Source: Mesostigma viride (taxonomy: Eukaryota > Streptophyta > Mesostigmatophyceae > Mesostigmatales > Mesostigmataceae). From it: a stretch of DNA of 60,000 nucleotides. How positions within the stretch are numbered: position 1 is the stretch's first letter; each line of letters opens with the position of its first letter. The DNA is taken from NCBI GenBank assembly GCA_009746045.1, contig RPFO01000059.1, forward strand, positions 560,501-620,500. The letters are read 5' to 3'. Below the pieces are notes generated by a model. It saw only the letters and a program-made list of their open reading frames with translations, was not told the origin of the DNA and ran no database searches. The translations under genes and the position numbers were made by a program. Of the stretch, positions 26,847 to 39,100 are shown one piece after another.

Positions 26847-27830
26847 TCCGCCACACGTGTCTGCCTGGCAGTGTGCCGATGGGCTGCTGATGTACTTGAT
26901 GCGGCCGATGGGTGTAGCTTCCTTTTTGGTTCCATGGGCGGGCATATGAATAAGAGCTACCTGGATGGGCGTGATGGGAGCATTCTTAAGAGGTTGTGTT
27001 GTTCCATTGGGCTGGAGTCAGAACATTGGGCCTGGATGGTACGCCCAGTTTCTAAGCCTCCCAGGTATGCTACCCAGTCTGTTGTGCCTTCCCATTATGC
27101 TTGCCAGGGCATGGTGGGGGGAGGAACGGAAATGGCTGTACAAAACAGTTGGGCTATTTACCCGCGACGCAGAATGAAGAAGAACCACCAGTATGGAAGA
27201 AATGTGGCAGAAAGCACCTTCGGGAGCCACTTCAGCTGCATCCATACCACGGATGAAGATGGGGAATAAACGCGTTGCTGAATGGCAGGGCGCTGGCATG
27301 GCATAGAATGCACAAATCCTATGGATGACGCAAGTAATTTGGCAACAGGTCTTTAATGGTTTGTTGATGAAAAGAAGAACCAGGTTGCGAGGTCTGGTTT
27401 TTTGTTTGAATGGTCCGTTTTAAAAATCTGGTTTTATCTTTCAGAGGTTAAGTGCTGGTTGCCTCAGATTTTGACAGTTATCGCGGCTGAGGACAAGCGT
27501 GCTTGGGCCAGGAAACTGATTCTTTTCCTTGTTGCCGAGCTTTCCTTGGCACCAGTGGATGATATGAAGAGGATTTGTAACTAATATCATGCTAATATCA
27601 TGCAAATCAATTACATTTCTAAACTCATTTGATTTTCAATGAACTCATGTACGTGCACGTAACTGCGTCACGTTAGAGCATCAGTCCTCATAGGGAAATG
27701 AGCTTGGGATCGTGGGTGGATGGGGTAGCTATCTAGTTCCTACTTATACAGGGTTGCGCGGGCCCCACGGCCCCACTAGCTCGCTATGAAGTGAGAGAAC
27801 TATGCCTGGACACACATGTGCCTAACTGGT
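26847..27830. other. Rab6 3' UTR and intergenic DNA
   Basis: AATAAA lies at 27265-27270. The rest is AT-rich unique sequence with a short TAATATCATGC duplication at 27582-27604. No gene is seen up to the target duplication of the retrotransposon at 27831. Confidence 0.45.
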
Positions 27831-27844
27831 ATATATACGTCACA

Positions 27845-30722
27845 ACTGCACATGGTGACCCCCCGCCTGCTCCTCACCCCTCTCGGGCGTGGTGTGCGCG
27901 GCCTCCAGGGTGCGGTTATTGCCCGTTGCCGACGCTTTCTGCAGGGGGACTGGGAGGGGCTGTTTGGCGTGCCGCCCTCGCGCACGGCCCGGCTGTCGGG
28001 GGAGGTCAACTTCGAGCGGGTGGCCGCCGACGTCATCCGCCTCGTCCGCGAGGGGCAGCTCAGCCGGGCCATGACCCGCTTGGAAATGGCCAAGCTGGCC
28101 CCCGCCAATGCGGCTACCCTGGCGGCCTTGGAGGCTCTTCACCCTGCGGAGCCCGGCTTCCAGCTGCCCGTGCCGGACCCCCTGCCGGCCCCCCTCCAGC
28201 TGGACCGCGACTGCTTCCTGGAGGTGATGCGTGCGGTCCCGCGGGCTTCCTCTACCGGGCCGTCGGGCTGGCGCTACGAGCACTTGGAGGTCCTGGTGGG
28301 GCATGGGGGCGAGGACATTCTCTTTGACACCCTCATTGACCTGGCGGCTGGTCGCGTTCCTCCCGCTGCGCGCGAGTGGTTAGCGGGCGCTCGCCTCCTC
28401 GCTCTGCTCAAGGGTGTCTTGCCCCCCCCGAGGGCAAGGTGCGCCCGATCGCCTGCGGTGAGGTGCTCCGCAAGCTCGTGGGCAAAGTGATCTGCCGCCA
28501 AAAGGCGCCCGAGCTCCGTGCCTTTTTCTGCCCGCCCCTCGCAGCGGGTGAGACCTCGGTGGCGGCCCAGCTGGGGGTGACGACTCCAGGCGGGGCGGAT
28601 ATCCTCTCATCCATTCGGTGCAGGCCTACCTCGAGGCCCACCCCACCCACGCTGTCGTCAAGGTCGACTGCCACAACGCGTTCAACAGTCTGTCCCGCGC
28701 CAGCATGTTTGCGGCCGTCATGGAGTCCTTCGAGGACTTGTACGCTTGGACAGCCGTGTGCTACGGCCAGCCCGGCCAACTGGTTCACATCATGGAGGAC
28801 GGCACTCGCGGCGGCCTGCTGTCGCGGTCGGGCACCCAGCAAGGGGACCCCCTGGGACCCCTGTACTTTGCCGCCCCCCTCCAGGGTTGCCTCCAAGCGG
28901 TCCATGCTGCCCACCCGGCGGTCGCTATTCAGGCCTACTTGGATGATATCTACCTTCTGGGCCCTGTGCCGGACACCACCGCGGCTCTGCTGGCACTGCA
29001 GACCGCGGTGGCCGACATCAACCTCCAGTTGACCCTGGCCAAGTGCGCGGTGTACTCGCCCCAAGGTGATTGCTCCGGCTTTCCGCCCCAGCTCTTGGGC
29101 CGGGACGAGCGCCTCCATGGGTTGGATGTCCTCGGCGTTCCGGTTGGCGACCCCGCGTTTGTCATCGATGCTCTGCGGGCCGCCCTCGAGGCACGCACTG
29201 AGGTACTGCCCTTGATTGCGCGCCTTCATGATTCGCAGACCAAGGGTCTGCTTCTGTGGTTTTGCGCTCACCCTCGCGTCGTTCACTGGCTCCGGGGCGC
29301 TCTTCCGGCTCAGGTCCGGCTGGCCGCCGAGGGCCACGACGAACGCATCCAGTCGGCCTTGGCGCAGCTGGTCCCGGGCCCCGACCTCCCGCCACATGCT
29401 ATTCGCATTGCCTCCCTGCCTGCACGGATGGGTGGCTGTGGTCTGACTCGTGCCGCCCGGCTGGCCCCAGCAGCATTTTTGGGCTCCGTCGCTCAGTCGT
29501 GGGCGGAAAGCTGCCGGCTCCTGCCCCTTTTGGCAACGGCAGCGCCTGACCTCCTGGACCCCAGCAGCCCTTTGCCCTTCGTCACCGCCATCCAGGAGGC
29601 CTATGCTGAGATCCAGCAGGCCTGTTCTCCCGTCCGTGCCGCTCAGGCGGTACAGCGCCACCTCCCTCGCGGCACTCCCTCGGTCGCCTCCGTTCAATCT
29701 CCCGCCGCATTCCCTGCTCGCGTCATCGATAAACACCAGAAAACCTACGCGGGTATTCTGCACACGGCTGATTGGATTGCTCTTTTCGCGGACCTCAACG
29801 CCCAGGGACGTGCGTGGCTGTTCTCGCTTTCCTTGCGGAGTGTGGGCTCGGCGTACCTTCGTGCTCTTCCCATGGCCCCCCCATTCGCCTTGGCTCCCAG
29901 CCACTACTCGGTGGCGCTCCGGCACCAGCTATTTGCCCCGCAGCCTCTTGTTCCGGCCGGGCGGCCTTGTGGTAGCTGTGGGCAGCCGCTGGATCCCACG
30001 GGGACTCACTACCTTGCCTGCATGGGGGGCCAACAGAATCAGAATTGGTATTTGTATTTGCACACTGTCCTCCTGACGGTGGTGCTCGCCATGATTCGGT
30101 CGGTTTTCCCCCACGCGAACATCCGGTCCGAGGATGCGGATGGCGCTGCCTTCTATTCCCCCAACCACCGGCCTGACATCGTGGTGCTGGACTTTGAGGG
30201 GGGTGGCCGGCATCTGCTTATTGACGTTTCGGTGGCGCGGCCCTTGGCTCTTAGCCACGTGGCTGGGGCCTCCCTCACGGCAGGTTACACGGCGGACCGG
30301 GCGGAGCGGGCCAAGCTCCTGGCCTACGGCGACGTCGGGCACCATCGTGTGGTGCCCTTTGTCCTGGAGGAGTTTGGGGCCATGGGGCCCCTGACCTCCG
30401 CCTTCTTCAAGGAGTGTTGCCGGCTCCGGGAGGACCGGCTGGACCTGGAGGGCCAGCGGGCCCCATGGTCGGCGCGGACCTGGACGTCATATTGGCGTCA
30501 GCGCTTGTCGGTGGCGCTGACTCGGGCCATGGCTGACATCATGCTCCGCCGTACGCGGGCTGATTTTGCGGTGCAGCAGGGCTATTAGGTTCCTCCCGTT
30601 AGGAGTTTCCATTGGTCTTATCGTAGTATAGAGATTTGACATGGCTCTGTATAGAGGTTTATAGCTGGGCGTTTGCTTTGGTTTGAGTGATTTCACTCTG
30701 CTGTAAGTAATTATATTATTAA
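27845..30722 (+). mobile_element. Non-LTR retrotransposon with restriction-like endonuclease (R2/NeSL-type), nearly intact
   Basis: The element is flanked by a perfect 14-bp direct repeat, ATATATACGTCACA, at 27831-27844 and 30723-30736. This marks a genuine, probably recent insertion of about 2.88 kb. It holds one long coding region broken only by two single-base-type frameshifts. The 3' end is a short untranslated tail ending in TTATATTATTAA. The coding frame has no clear natural start after the duplication, so the 5' end is probably truncated. Confidence 0.9.
27852..30588 (+). pseudogene. Reverse transcriptase / restriction-like endonuclease polyprotein, two frameshifts
   Basis: Three frame segments join into one protein: 27852 to about 28425, about 28430-28600, and about 28612-30588 (over 650 residues). 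The first break falls in a run of eight C (28422-28429). Reverse-transcriptase blocks are in order: GPSGWRYEHLEVL, KVRPIACGEVLRKLVGK, VVKVDCHNAFNSLSRASMF, GTQQGDPLGPLYF and the catalytic AYLDDIYLLG. The C-terminal part has a CGSCG...GTHYLAC zinc knuckle (CX2CX10HX3C) and RPDIVVLDF...LLIDVSV, the PD-(D/E)XK-type nuclease of target-primed retrotransposons. Together they nick the target and copy element RNA there. Apart from the two shifts the frame is clean, so homopolymer sequencing error should be considered. The clade was not determined. Confidence 0.9.
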
Positions 30723-30795
30723 ATATATACGTCACATGCACGCGGATCGAGCCCCCACCAACTGCATGGGGCCGGCCGGGGTATACTACGTGGTG

Positions 30796-32065
30796 CATTA
30801 AATTAAATTAAATTGTAACATACCTCCGTTGGGAGAATATGTAGCACATATCCCTGAGAAGGGGCATATGGCCTATAATACATTCTAGGCTACTTCCTGC
30901 AAGGGTGGGAATGTAAACAACACTTGCTCTAGGTGCACTAGGGCACCTGCACCACCCAGAGTCTCGGGCAACTCCCAGCTAAGGGGAGCCCGTCATAGGT
31001 GGGGAAGATCATCATGGCTATACAAGAGCTAGGGCATGCATGGCTTCTCGACAGAGAGCATCTCTCTGCGTAGGCATAGCATGGCTAAATTCTTAATGCA
31101 ACATCCATGGGGGTCCCATTATAGGCATGGCGTGGCTAAATTCTGAAGGCATCATCCATGGGGGGCCATTATGGGCGCACATGCGCGTGGGCCACATGCT
31201 AGGCTAAGCCTGACTAATCTACACTACTGGTATATATTCCCTAGTCTGAGGTGGCAGGAGGGGCCTGCCAGGGCTTGTGGTCAACGTGGATGACCGCCCC
31301 CCTCCAGTATACCGCGGCTTCCCCCTTGCGTTCTGCCGGAGCTGAAGGTAGGTCAGCCATAGCTCGCGTCGCCGCTGTTGCTGGGCCAGGGTCAAGTCGT
31401 CATCCAGCGTGAAGCGAGTCTCCGAGAGCTTCTTGCGGCATTTAAGGAACGACAGCTTGTCCGCCATGTACTTAAAGGTGAGGAGCACGGGTGCCGGGCC
31501 AGCCTTCCCCCGCGCGCGGGGGAGGCGAACAGCCGACATGTCCAGCTCACCCTAGTGAGTAGCTTGGGGGCAAAAATGTCGCGCTTAAATGCCTCAAGAA
31601 GGCTCGTGGAGGTCTCACCTGCCGGCTGGTCGAAGTGCTTGACGATGACATTGTGGCTGCGCCGGGCGATGTCGGCTTCCTCGCGAAGGTCGAGGGCTTG
31701 TTGCTTGAGTTGTGCCGTGATGGTGGAGGTGGTGGAGGTGGAGGTGGTGTGATGCAAGTCCGCCCAGGTGGAGGGAGCATCGCCGGCCGGGCCAGCAGGT
31801 TCCGGCTGGGTGGCGATGTCCTTCACCGCCTGGGCGGTGAGGCCGGCGGTGTCATGCAAGCACTCAAGGCCGGGCGGTGGCGGTGGCTTGAAGGCGTTGG
31901 TCGAGGTCGAGGAGCTGGGCAGTGGAGGCGGAAATGGCAGTGGAGGTGGAGGCGGCGGTGGTGGAAATGTGAGGAAGTTCAGTAGCCAGCGTGCCGCCGA
32001 TTGCTGCTACGTCGGCAGCAAGGTGGGTCACGTGCTGCTCAAAAGGCTTCCGTAAGGATGGAACG
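30796..32065 (-). mobile_element. ORF1-only non-LTR element, family B, copy B2
   Basis: On the minus strand an ORF1 region (about 32065-31225) is followed by a tail (31200-30814) whose blocks match the B1 tail: AAGGGGCATATGGCC and TAGCACATATCCCTGAG in plus view. It ends in TTAAATTAAATTAAATT (30796-30813). Like B1 it has no reverse transcriptase between ORF1 and the tail. Confidence 0.75.
31219..32065 (-). pseudogene. LINE ORF1-like protein, family B copy B2 (frameshifted)
   Basis: It reads VPSLRKPFEQHVTHLAADVA from about 32060, then after a frame change DTAGLTAQAVKDIA, STWADLHHTTST, LKQQALDLREEADIARRSHN and VIVKHFDQPAGETS. After a second change it reads FKYMADKLSFLKCRKKLSET and LDDDLTLAQQQRRRELW. 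This is the same domain order as B1. The N-terminus extends beyond the B1 truncation point. Confidence 0.75.
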
Positions 32066-32309
32066 GAGTGGTGCATGTACCTTCATTATAATGACAGTAA
32101 TCACTGTCTGCCACTTATCTTTACGTGTACGTCATCTGCCTTGGTCCATATTTCGATCCTAAAAAATATGTTGACCATCTAGTCGCTCTACACATACTAG
32201 CCAGCGCCATTTTTTCAATGCACAAGGCCACACATTTCCATCTAGTAATGCCAGCCATGATTAATATGAATGGAGATGGAAATGTGCATGTAGCCTTGTT
32301 CATTGAAAT

Positions 32310-32408
32310 TATGGCTGGCTTACGTGAAGAGCGACTAGATGACCTAGACGGTGGGGCCGGAAACAGCTTGCTTGATCAGGTCATGCATGTGTTTCGAGCC
32401 TAACTGGC
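32310..32408 (+). repeat. SINE-like interspersed repeat, copy 2 (tRNA-like)
   Basis: This is the second copy of the repeat at 14709-14803, with the same A-box-like and B-box-like segments (CTAGACGGTGGGG and GTGTTTCGAGCC). Sequence similarity ends near CTAACTGGC on the right in both copies. Confidence 0.5.
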
Positions 32409-32934
32409 GATGTATCCAATTACACATGAGGTCCTGTTGCTTTCTGACGACAATGTAAGATCGGTTGATATTAGTTAGTTTCGGATACGTCCTCTAGGTT
32501 TGTACGTCACACTACAACCAAGTAAGTAAGTAAGTAAGTACTTGCGTGTCATGCGCAAAGGCATGCCACGGAGTACTATGCTAATCTCATTAGAAAAATA
32601 ATTACACAAAAGTTTAAACATTTGAATATCGTCTGCATCATCCCCCAACCGTTAAGCACTAGATGGGGATGTAATCCTCATCCGAGCTGTCCTCTACTGA
32701 TATGGCAGACGAGGCGGTAGTGTAGCGGCTATCCTCAGGATCTCTTACTTACTATAACTTAATATCGCGTAGGTCCGTGCGTAGTACTCCTGCGCACTTA
32801 GGTCTAGTGGTGAGGACTTCATCTTCTATAGATTCAGCAATATCCTGATTTTGATTCTGATTTGGCACGCCGCAAAGGTGAAAACCATTTGCGTTCAGTG
32901 CGGGTCCGCGGAAAACGCGGAGAACGCGATCTGC

Positions 32935-33010
32935 AAATGAATCCGACCGGAATCGAACTGGGGACCTCTCGCACCAACTTTCGCTGACTGTAGGACGGAC
33001 GTATATCGAA
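32935..33010 (-). repeat. tRNA-like sequence, minus strand (SINE or tRNA relic)
   Basis: The minus strand contains GAGAGGTCCCCAGTTCGATT followed by CCGG, a good match to a tRNA variable loop and T arm with an RNA polymerase III B box. I could not fold a full cloverleaf with a paired acceptor stem, so this is not called as a tRNA gene. Confidence 0.35.
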
Positions 33011-33060
33011 CGTATTGGCACCCCGCTCTGGTAAAGAGGTTTTTCGCAGTTGGGCTGCTT

Positions 33061-33150
33061 CGAAACGTTAAGTGAGATGCCTTCGGATAAGGAGACTCGC
33101 ACAGCCGCGAAATCATGCCAAAGGTCCTATGTTCGATTCCTTGCTGGTAG
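33061..33150 (+). repeat. tRNA-like sequence, plus strand (SINE or tRNA relic)
   Basis: CAAAGGTCCTATGTTCGATT and CC at 33119-33140 match a tRNA T arm and B box, with a loose A-box candidate near 33070-33085. It lies head-to-head with the minus-strand tRNA-like sequence 50 bp away. No full cloverleaf was found. Confidence 0.35.
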
Positions 33151-33159
33151 CTTCTAGGC

Positions 33160-36019
33160 TTTCTTACTTTCTGTGTTCCGCGGAATCTCAGATTTGGGCA
33201 GCTAGCGTTTTCACATTTGTTGCTTTCTGACGACAATGAGGTCCTCTAAGAAGTGTGCATGGGTGGGTGGGTGGGAGCTCGGAAAAGAGGCCTCCCTAGA
33301 GCTATGTCCCCTACACCACGCGAAGTACTGACCGTGCATATACACTTGTCTCCTTGATATACACTTGCGCCGTGCCTAAGCGCCGGTCCATGGTTTAGAG
33401 ACGTACAGTATTAGCTACCTAGCCCTGTACCACGGGTCCGACCTCTGCACCGCTGGCACAAATGTGCTGGCAGGCGCAGTACCCCCGTGACAGGCGCTAG
33501 TACTATGCTACCTGCGGCAGGTCGGTCCCCTTAGATCTCGTCCCATATGAAATGAGCAAAGCACTCAACAAGTCAACTGCGTCACGTGGGTACCAATAAA
33601 GGAACCCCTCTTCATGGATGACAAGGAGACCGGTAGGGCGCCCTCGACTAGCTTGCACTAGCTTCTCTAACTGCCACAGGCGGGAAGGCCACGGATCGAG
33701 GATCCTGCACCATGGTGCAGGCCGGCCCGACAGTGCACATGCATGTGGGTGCAATACAGCTCTAGTAGACTGACACAAAGCGGATGCTATATTAAAGTCA
33801 AGACGTAGGCTGAGGCGCAAGCTCGTGGCCACAATGATCAGTTAATCCTTAAGCACTGTTCGGCACAATAATGTGTTGCCTGTCATGACACGAATCAGGT
33901 GATGCTGCACCTGTCTACACGAACGCCTAGGCCACAGGGAACTGTTCCCGAAGCCGAGGGGGGGGTTTCATCCTCGGTGGCGGTGCTCCTCCTGGTGATG
34001 CCCGAGAGGACAGGTCGCCCAGCTGGCCACATGCCGCCATCTCATCATCTCCCCGGCTCTGCACACAGCAACATGCCACCCAAATGATCGGCAGATACCA
34101 ACATCGTGATCAGGAACCCATGATCAGCATACTCCTACTGCACCTCAAAATGAACGACAGATGAATCATCACATACTTGTAGGAGAACAGGGACAACCAT
34201 TTAAGACAGATAGAAGGATCGGTTTTCTCTGAATATGGTTTAATTAACTCATGCGGGAAAGATAGGGCCGCTATGCCTTGGCCTTCATGTGGAAGGCTGT
34301 CTGCGACAAGGGTTGTCTAATCCGTTCTGTACAAAGGGTTTCCTGTTCGCCTGAATTCTCTTTGAAAGACCCGGTTGTTTATAGGGGTCCGTGGCTATTA
34401 TTAGTGGTTTTAAAAAAATATATAGGTTTTACATATACGACTTACTTGCAAAGATTCGTAAATGTTTGCACCGGCTGTGAAGCTAGGGATCTGTAGGGTC
34501 GGCTGGTTGCTGAAGAATCTTTGGCTGATTGTTTTAGTGAGTCCTGATTAATTATTGTTCAGTGGACTCGGACCGGCCCAAGAGGTCGATGGGCGAGAAT
34601 TACGCTGTCAGTCTTGGGAACCTTGTACAACTACCTGTACGGTTAACGTACTAGCCTGGGGGTGCGTGGCCACGTTAGTTTGTAGTGGCGTTTTCAGCAC
34701 CGTTCAGGCCGGCACGTGACACATGCCGGTAATTAATTTAATAGAATAATGTCAGCTTGTGTTCCAGCGGACCATGCCTTGAGCAAGCTAGGCCGGCAAT
34801 GATCCGCAATTGTTTGTTTCCCTCCCACCCACCCTGGAGGCTTCTTGCTTCCGCGTGCGGACTGAGGACCTTAAGGCCACTGTAACTGCTGCATTTGTGG
34901 CAGGTCTCCACTTATTGTATCAATCAAATGCTGGTCTTCTTGTGAGCTTAGTGATCTTAATAAACATACATATGTACTTTGGAGCTCTTCCACGTTGGTG
35001 CCGGCTTCGTTCCAGCCGCCGTCCACGGCGTTTTTCTGGCAGTGCTCACTTTATGTGCCGCAGGATGTTGGCTCACCCCGCCCGTTGCAACATGATGCGA
35101 CATCTGTATTTGCACTGCGTGCAGGCCTTTCTTGGATGTCTGGAAGCATGGCATGGCTATTGTCATGACTGACATGACCTATCGATGGTAGCTCCGTCGA
35201 GGGCGATTCCTTGCATCAAATGGCGGGCAAATATTTTTATCGAGGGTGATTCCCTATACAAACGGCGGGAGAGCGCTCGCAGCAGTGGTGCTTACAGCAG
35301 GACACTCCTGGACGCTAGGAACAAATGCACTGAATCACGCGATGTTGCCTTTTTAGATACACCATCTAGGTTCTGCTCTGGACAGTCACCAGCCATGATT
35401 TTTAATATACAAGGCGAACACATTTCCACCTCCACTCATCTCCATCACCCTGCACGCCTCGACTAAGGTGGAGAAGGTAACGGAAGGCCCTAGCTACCAT
35501 GGTCCGGATTCTCCACTTTTCTGGCCTGCGCTGACGTTGTCTCATGGATATGTACAGCACCGCCGCTCTTATGGAATGATGCTGTTGGCCACGACACATG
35601 GATTGGGGGGCTTATCCATGCAACTATCACAAAATAAACACGTAGACTGCGTCACGTATGCAACTGTACTTGCGATGAAACAGAACATGGCTCGCAGAGC
35701 TTCGTAGGCACTCCTTTTGGGAAACCTTGCTCGTCTAGCGCTGGCCGTGTATCTAGCCAAAGGTACACCATTTCGGCTGGGTTGTCCCCATCCTTTATAC
35801 ATACAGCCTATCATGGAAAAATCAAGTGGCAACTCCGTGTCACTTGCCTGGGAGTGCTGCCCCCAGCAGGACTACCTCCGTGTGCGACTGCCAACATCCG
35901 ATGAACTGGACTTCACAATGACATGGTAGGCTCCACCTCAAGAGCGCAACGTGCCCAGCTGACTGTGTCCCCTAGATCACAAAAGCAGCTTCCCCTGCCC
36001 TAGTGGAAGCTCACCCTAG
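33160..36019. other. Intergenic region, no gene supported
   Basis: Low-complexity content is slight and no frame shows a recognisable domain or plausible exon. The missing last exon of the RlmN-like gene would be expected on the minus strand somewhere here or in the next repeat block, but no match to its usual AACGQL ending was found. Confidence 0.4.
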
Positions 36020-36140
36020 TTACAGCTGCTAAGGGCCTAGCGAATGGCCAAGTACCTGCGAATGGCTAAGCACCTGCGAATGGCTAGGTGCCTAGCGAAT
36101 GGTTAAGTACTGCGCGCGTGGCGTTTCGTACCTTGCGGAT
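36020..36140 (-). repeat. Decayed repeats of the 5' splice junction after the last RlmN exon found
   Basis: The true junction in plus view is GTACCTTGCGGATGGTGGCC (36128-36147). On its intron side are GCCTAGCGAATGGTTAAG (36090), ACCTGCGAATGGCTAGG (36071), ACCTGCGAATGGCTAAG (36053) and GCCTAGCGAATGGCCAAG (36033), a run of about 19-20-bp units that keep the exon-end GCGxATGG and, in two copies, ACCT. Confidence 0.6.
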
Positions 36141-39100
36141 GGTGGCCACGCGGCCCGCCTGCATGATGATGTCGCGGAATGCCAGCACGCGGTCGGGCGG
36201 TGAGCAGCGGAACTCGGTGCCGTCGTGCGGGTTAAAAGTGATCAGGTTCACCTTGCAGGGGATGCCAGCTGTCAGCTCCACGATGCGGTGCGCATCCTCT
36301 AGGCTGCGCGCGCGGCAGGATGGGGGTAAGGGAGAGGTGAGGGATGGACCTCTTCTTCATCCTGAGAGACGGCGTTCTCAGGAAACGATGACCAGCACAC
36401 ACAATCGCTCATGCAGCTCCCCAGCGGTTCAAACACATCTGTGGAAACCGACTGCGTGGCAAGGCCCGCCGCAGGGTCTCTTCCTCAGACAGCGCGGGGA
36501 AACATTTTCGCGAGAAGCACATTGTTGTGAGGCCGTCCGCTGATGCAACACAAAAGGCACGCTTGCCCATGTCACAATCACGTCATGTGGCTGCACGCGA
36601 GACTACGCCAGTAAACCCACACGCTAGCCTTGCACTAGTCTAGACACCCATTGGGTGTCCGAAGGGACAGGTAAGGTGCGGTACCGGCTGCCAGTGCGTG
36701 TCCGGGTGCCAGTGGTGTGCCGGCTGCCAGTGCATCACAGCATTCATGGCAGCAGCCAGCAGCCGCTTTTCACTTATTGTGGAAGGGCATACCTGTCGTT
36801 GACACCCGCGAGCATGATGTACTCGAAGAGCACCTGCTGCCGCCGCCGGTGGCGCTTGGGCAGCTGCCGACCACGGTCGCCCAACACGCGATGACAAGCC
36901 GCAGACCAGCAAGCGTGCGAGGGGCAGCAAGCCATTGGCAAACAGCCAAGATATAGTCGATTAACATGCAGGCAAAGACGCCAACACGACATGCACCACC
37001 AAACTCCCGTGCAATGAGCGATAGTCAACAGCTAAGGAAGCATGACAGCAGAAGCCCACGTCGGCCCCTGTGAACTCCCCTAACGGTTCACGAAATAACA
37101 TGCCGCGGCAGGTGGACGGGCGAGGGCGCACGCGGCATGGGGGCAGCCACAGACAACAAGAGCAGGGCCGCTGAGGTACAGACAGATGCACTCAAAGAAT
37201 TTTGAGGAGGATCAGCCATGGCAAGGGCGCTTGAGTCTGCTAATTACAGCCAAAGCCACGCATGGAAAGGTCAACAAGCACCACCATATACAAAGCTACT
37301 TACATGCTGCTAATCTCACATCCGCACCATGTTACAATAATTTAAGGCACACGTGCACGTCCTCACAGGTGCACCCAGCCATTTCTGCTGCAGCACGAGT
37401 CGCCTTGCTTTTCATGAATTAATGGGTCGCCGTACATAAGACTTCTGCCGACACGGCGCCGGGAATGCGCCAACACGGGAGCAAGCAACAAAGCACCCTT
37501 ACCTCCTCCCTCAGGGTGTCCATCAGCATCTGCAGGGGGTACTTGCGGTTGATGGGCATGATCCAGTTGCGCACCTGGCGGTGGGGGCCGGGGCAAAACA
37601 CAGAGAGACGGCACCAGAGTCGTGGGTGCACACCAACATAGTTATCAAAAACACCGTTGTGACATGGACTCATGCCCACGCTCCCCTGTGACAATGCCAT
37701 GCCATACAGACCCCATCAACCACGCCACCCACCGAACAAAGCGCTGCGGGCGCTTAGGACCGGACCCACTGGCCCGACACACCGCAAAAAATGCAGAAGT
37801 CCTCAAAAGACTAAGTTAAGCAGCAGGAAAAGGCGACAAACGCCAGCACAGGGGGGGGCACGCACACAGAACCAGGCGTAATCTGCCCTTGGCATCTGAC
37901 AGGACTACCGGGACAACCTGGCCTCCTCCGTAGTCGACGTATCGAAGCGAAAGGTACGGCGCCACATAGCCACATGCAACACAACCTAATGGCAATAATT
38001 ACCACTCCACGGCCGCTCATGGCCATGGGGGGTATCACAGGTAGGGCCAGGCCACCACCGAGTAGAATCGGAACCACTGGGAAGGAGTGCGCACCTCATC
38101 CGTGGTGGCGTTGAGGCTGACCGCCAGCTGTACATCGGACTCTTGGCATAAGCGCCGGATCTGTGGCACGAGCCCTGAAGTGGACACGGTCACCTGCAGG
38201 GGGGGGGGGACCATAGGGGAGGACGGGGTAGCCAATGGGTGGTGGGGCAGAGGCAAGCAGCAACGTGCAAATGGGTGGTGGGCCAGAAGTATGAAGCCGC
38301 AACGTGCATAAAGGCCTCACAAGCAAGCAAGCAAGCAAGCATCAAGGCACACGGGCCAACAAAAGAAAAGTTGGGAAGAAGCGCTGCACCAGTCAAGGGG
38401 CGGATGCAAGAACATGTCTAAGGGATTGTTTCTGGCACTTGGTAAATAATAAGTGCTTAGTTTCGTGTCTGATGTTTCTTTCGTATCAGTATCTTTAGTA
38501 CTACTATGCTTCTTGGTATGTTTTCTAGTATGTTATGTCTCTCGGCGTGTCGTCGCCGTGGAACCGCTGGGCAAGCCAAAGGACCACCTACAGTTGATGC
38601 CAACAGAACCAGGATTCCGCAATTTCAAAGGAGCCACTTGTAGTTTGGGGGCACACGCATGGGTATTGTCCGAGAAAGGGATTTGCAATGCGCAGACAAG
38701 GCAATGAGGGCACCCAAGACACTAGCATAAACATTCCCATATCTTCGAGCTACATCGCATGACTGGCACACCCCTCAAAAAAATATTTGATTAATTGAGA
38801 ACAGTGCCTCCGTGCCATTCTATCCCAAGCATCTTCATGCTGGCCGCTGGCCATTGCTCTCTCTCACAAGCCTGCGTAAGCCCCCACCAACCATACCTCC
38901 CCACACACAACCCCCACCCCACCCCATCCATCCCACCTAAATCTCGCCTGCCCCATCACCCCACGGAACAGCCCTAAACCCTTAACCCTACGCCCTGAAT
39001 CCTACACCCTGAACCATACTCCGCCTTCCATGCCTAAAGCCACCACAACGCCCGCACATGAGCTTGCACCCGCTACATCCCAAGTTGGAGGCACTCACGG

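Noticed and set aside
28408-29925. 505-residue minus-strand frame
   Set aside because: Antisense shadow of the GC-rich retrotransposon polymerase, whose plus-strand frame has clear catalytic motifs.
32935-33150. Functional tRNA genes
   Set aside because: Good T arms, but no full cloverleaf or paired acceptor stem could be made by eye.
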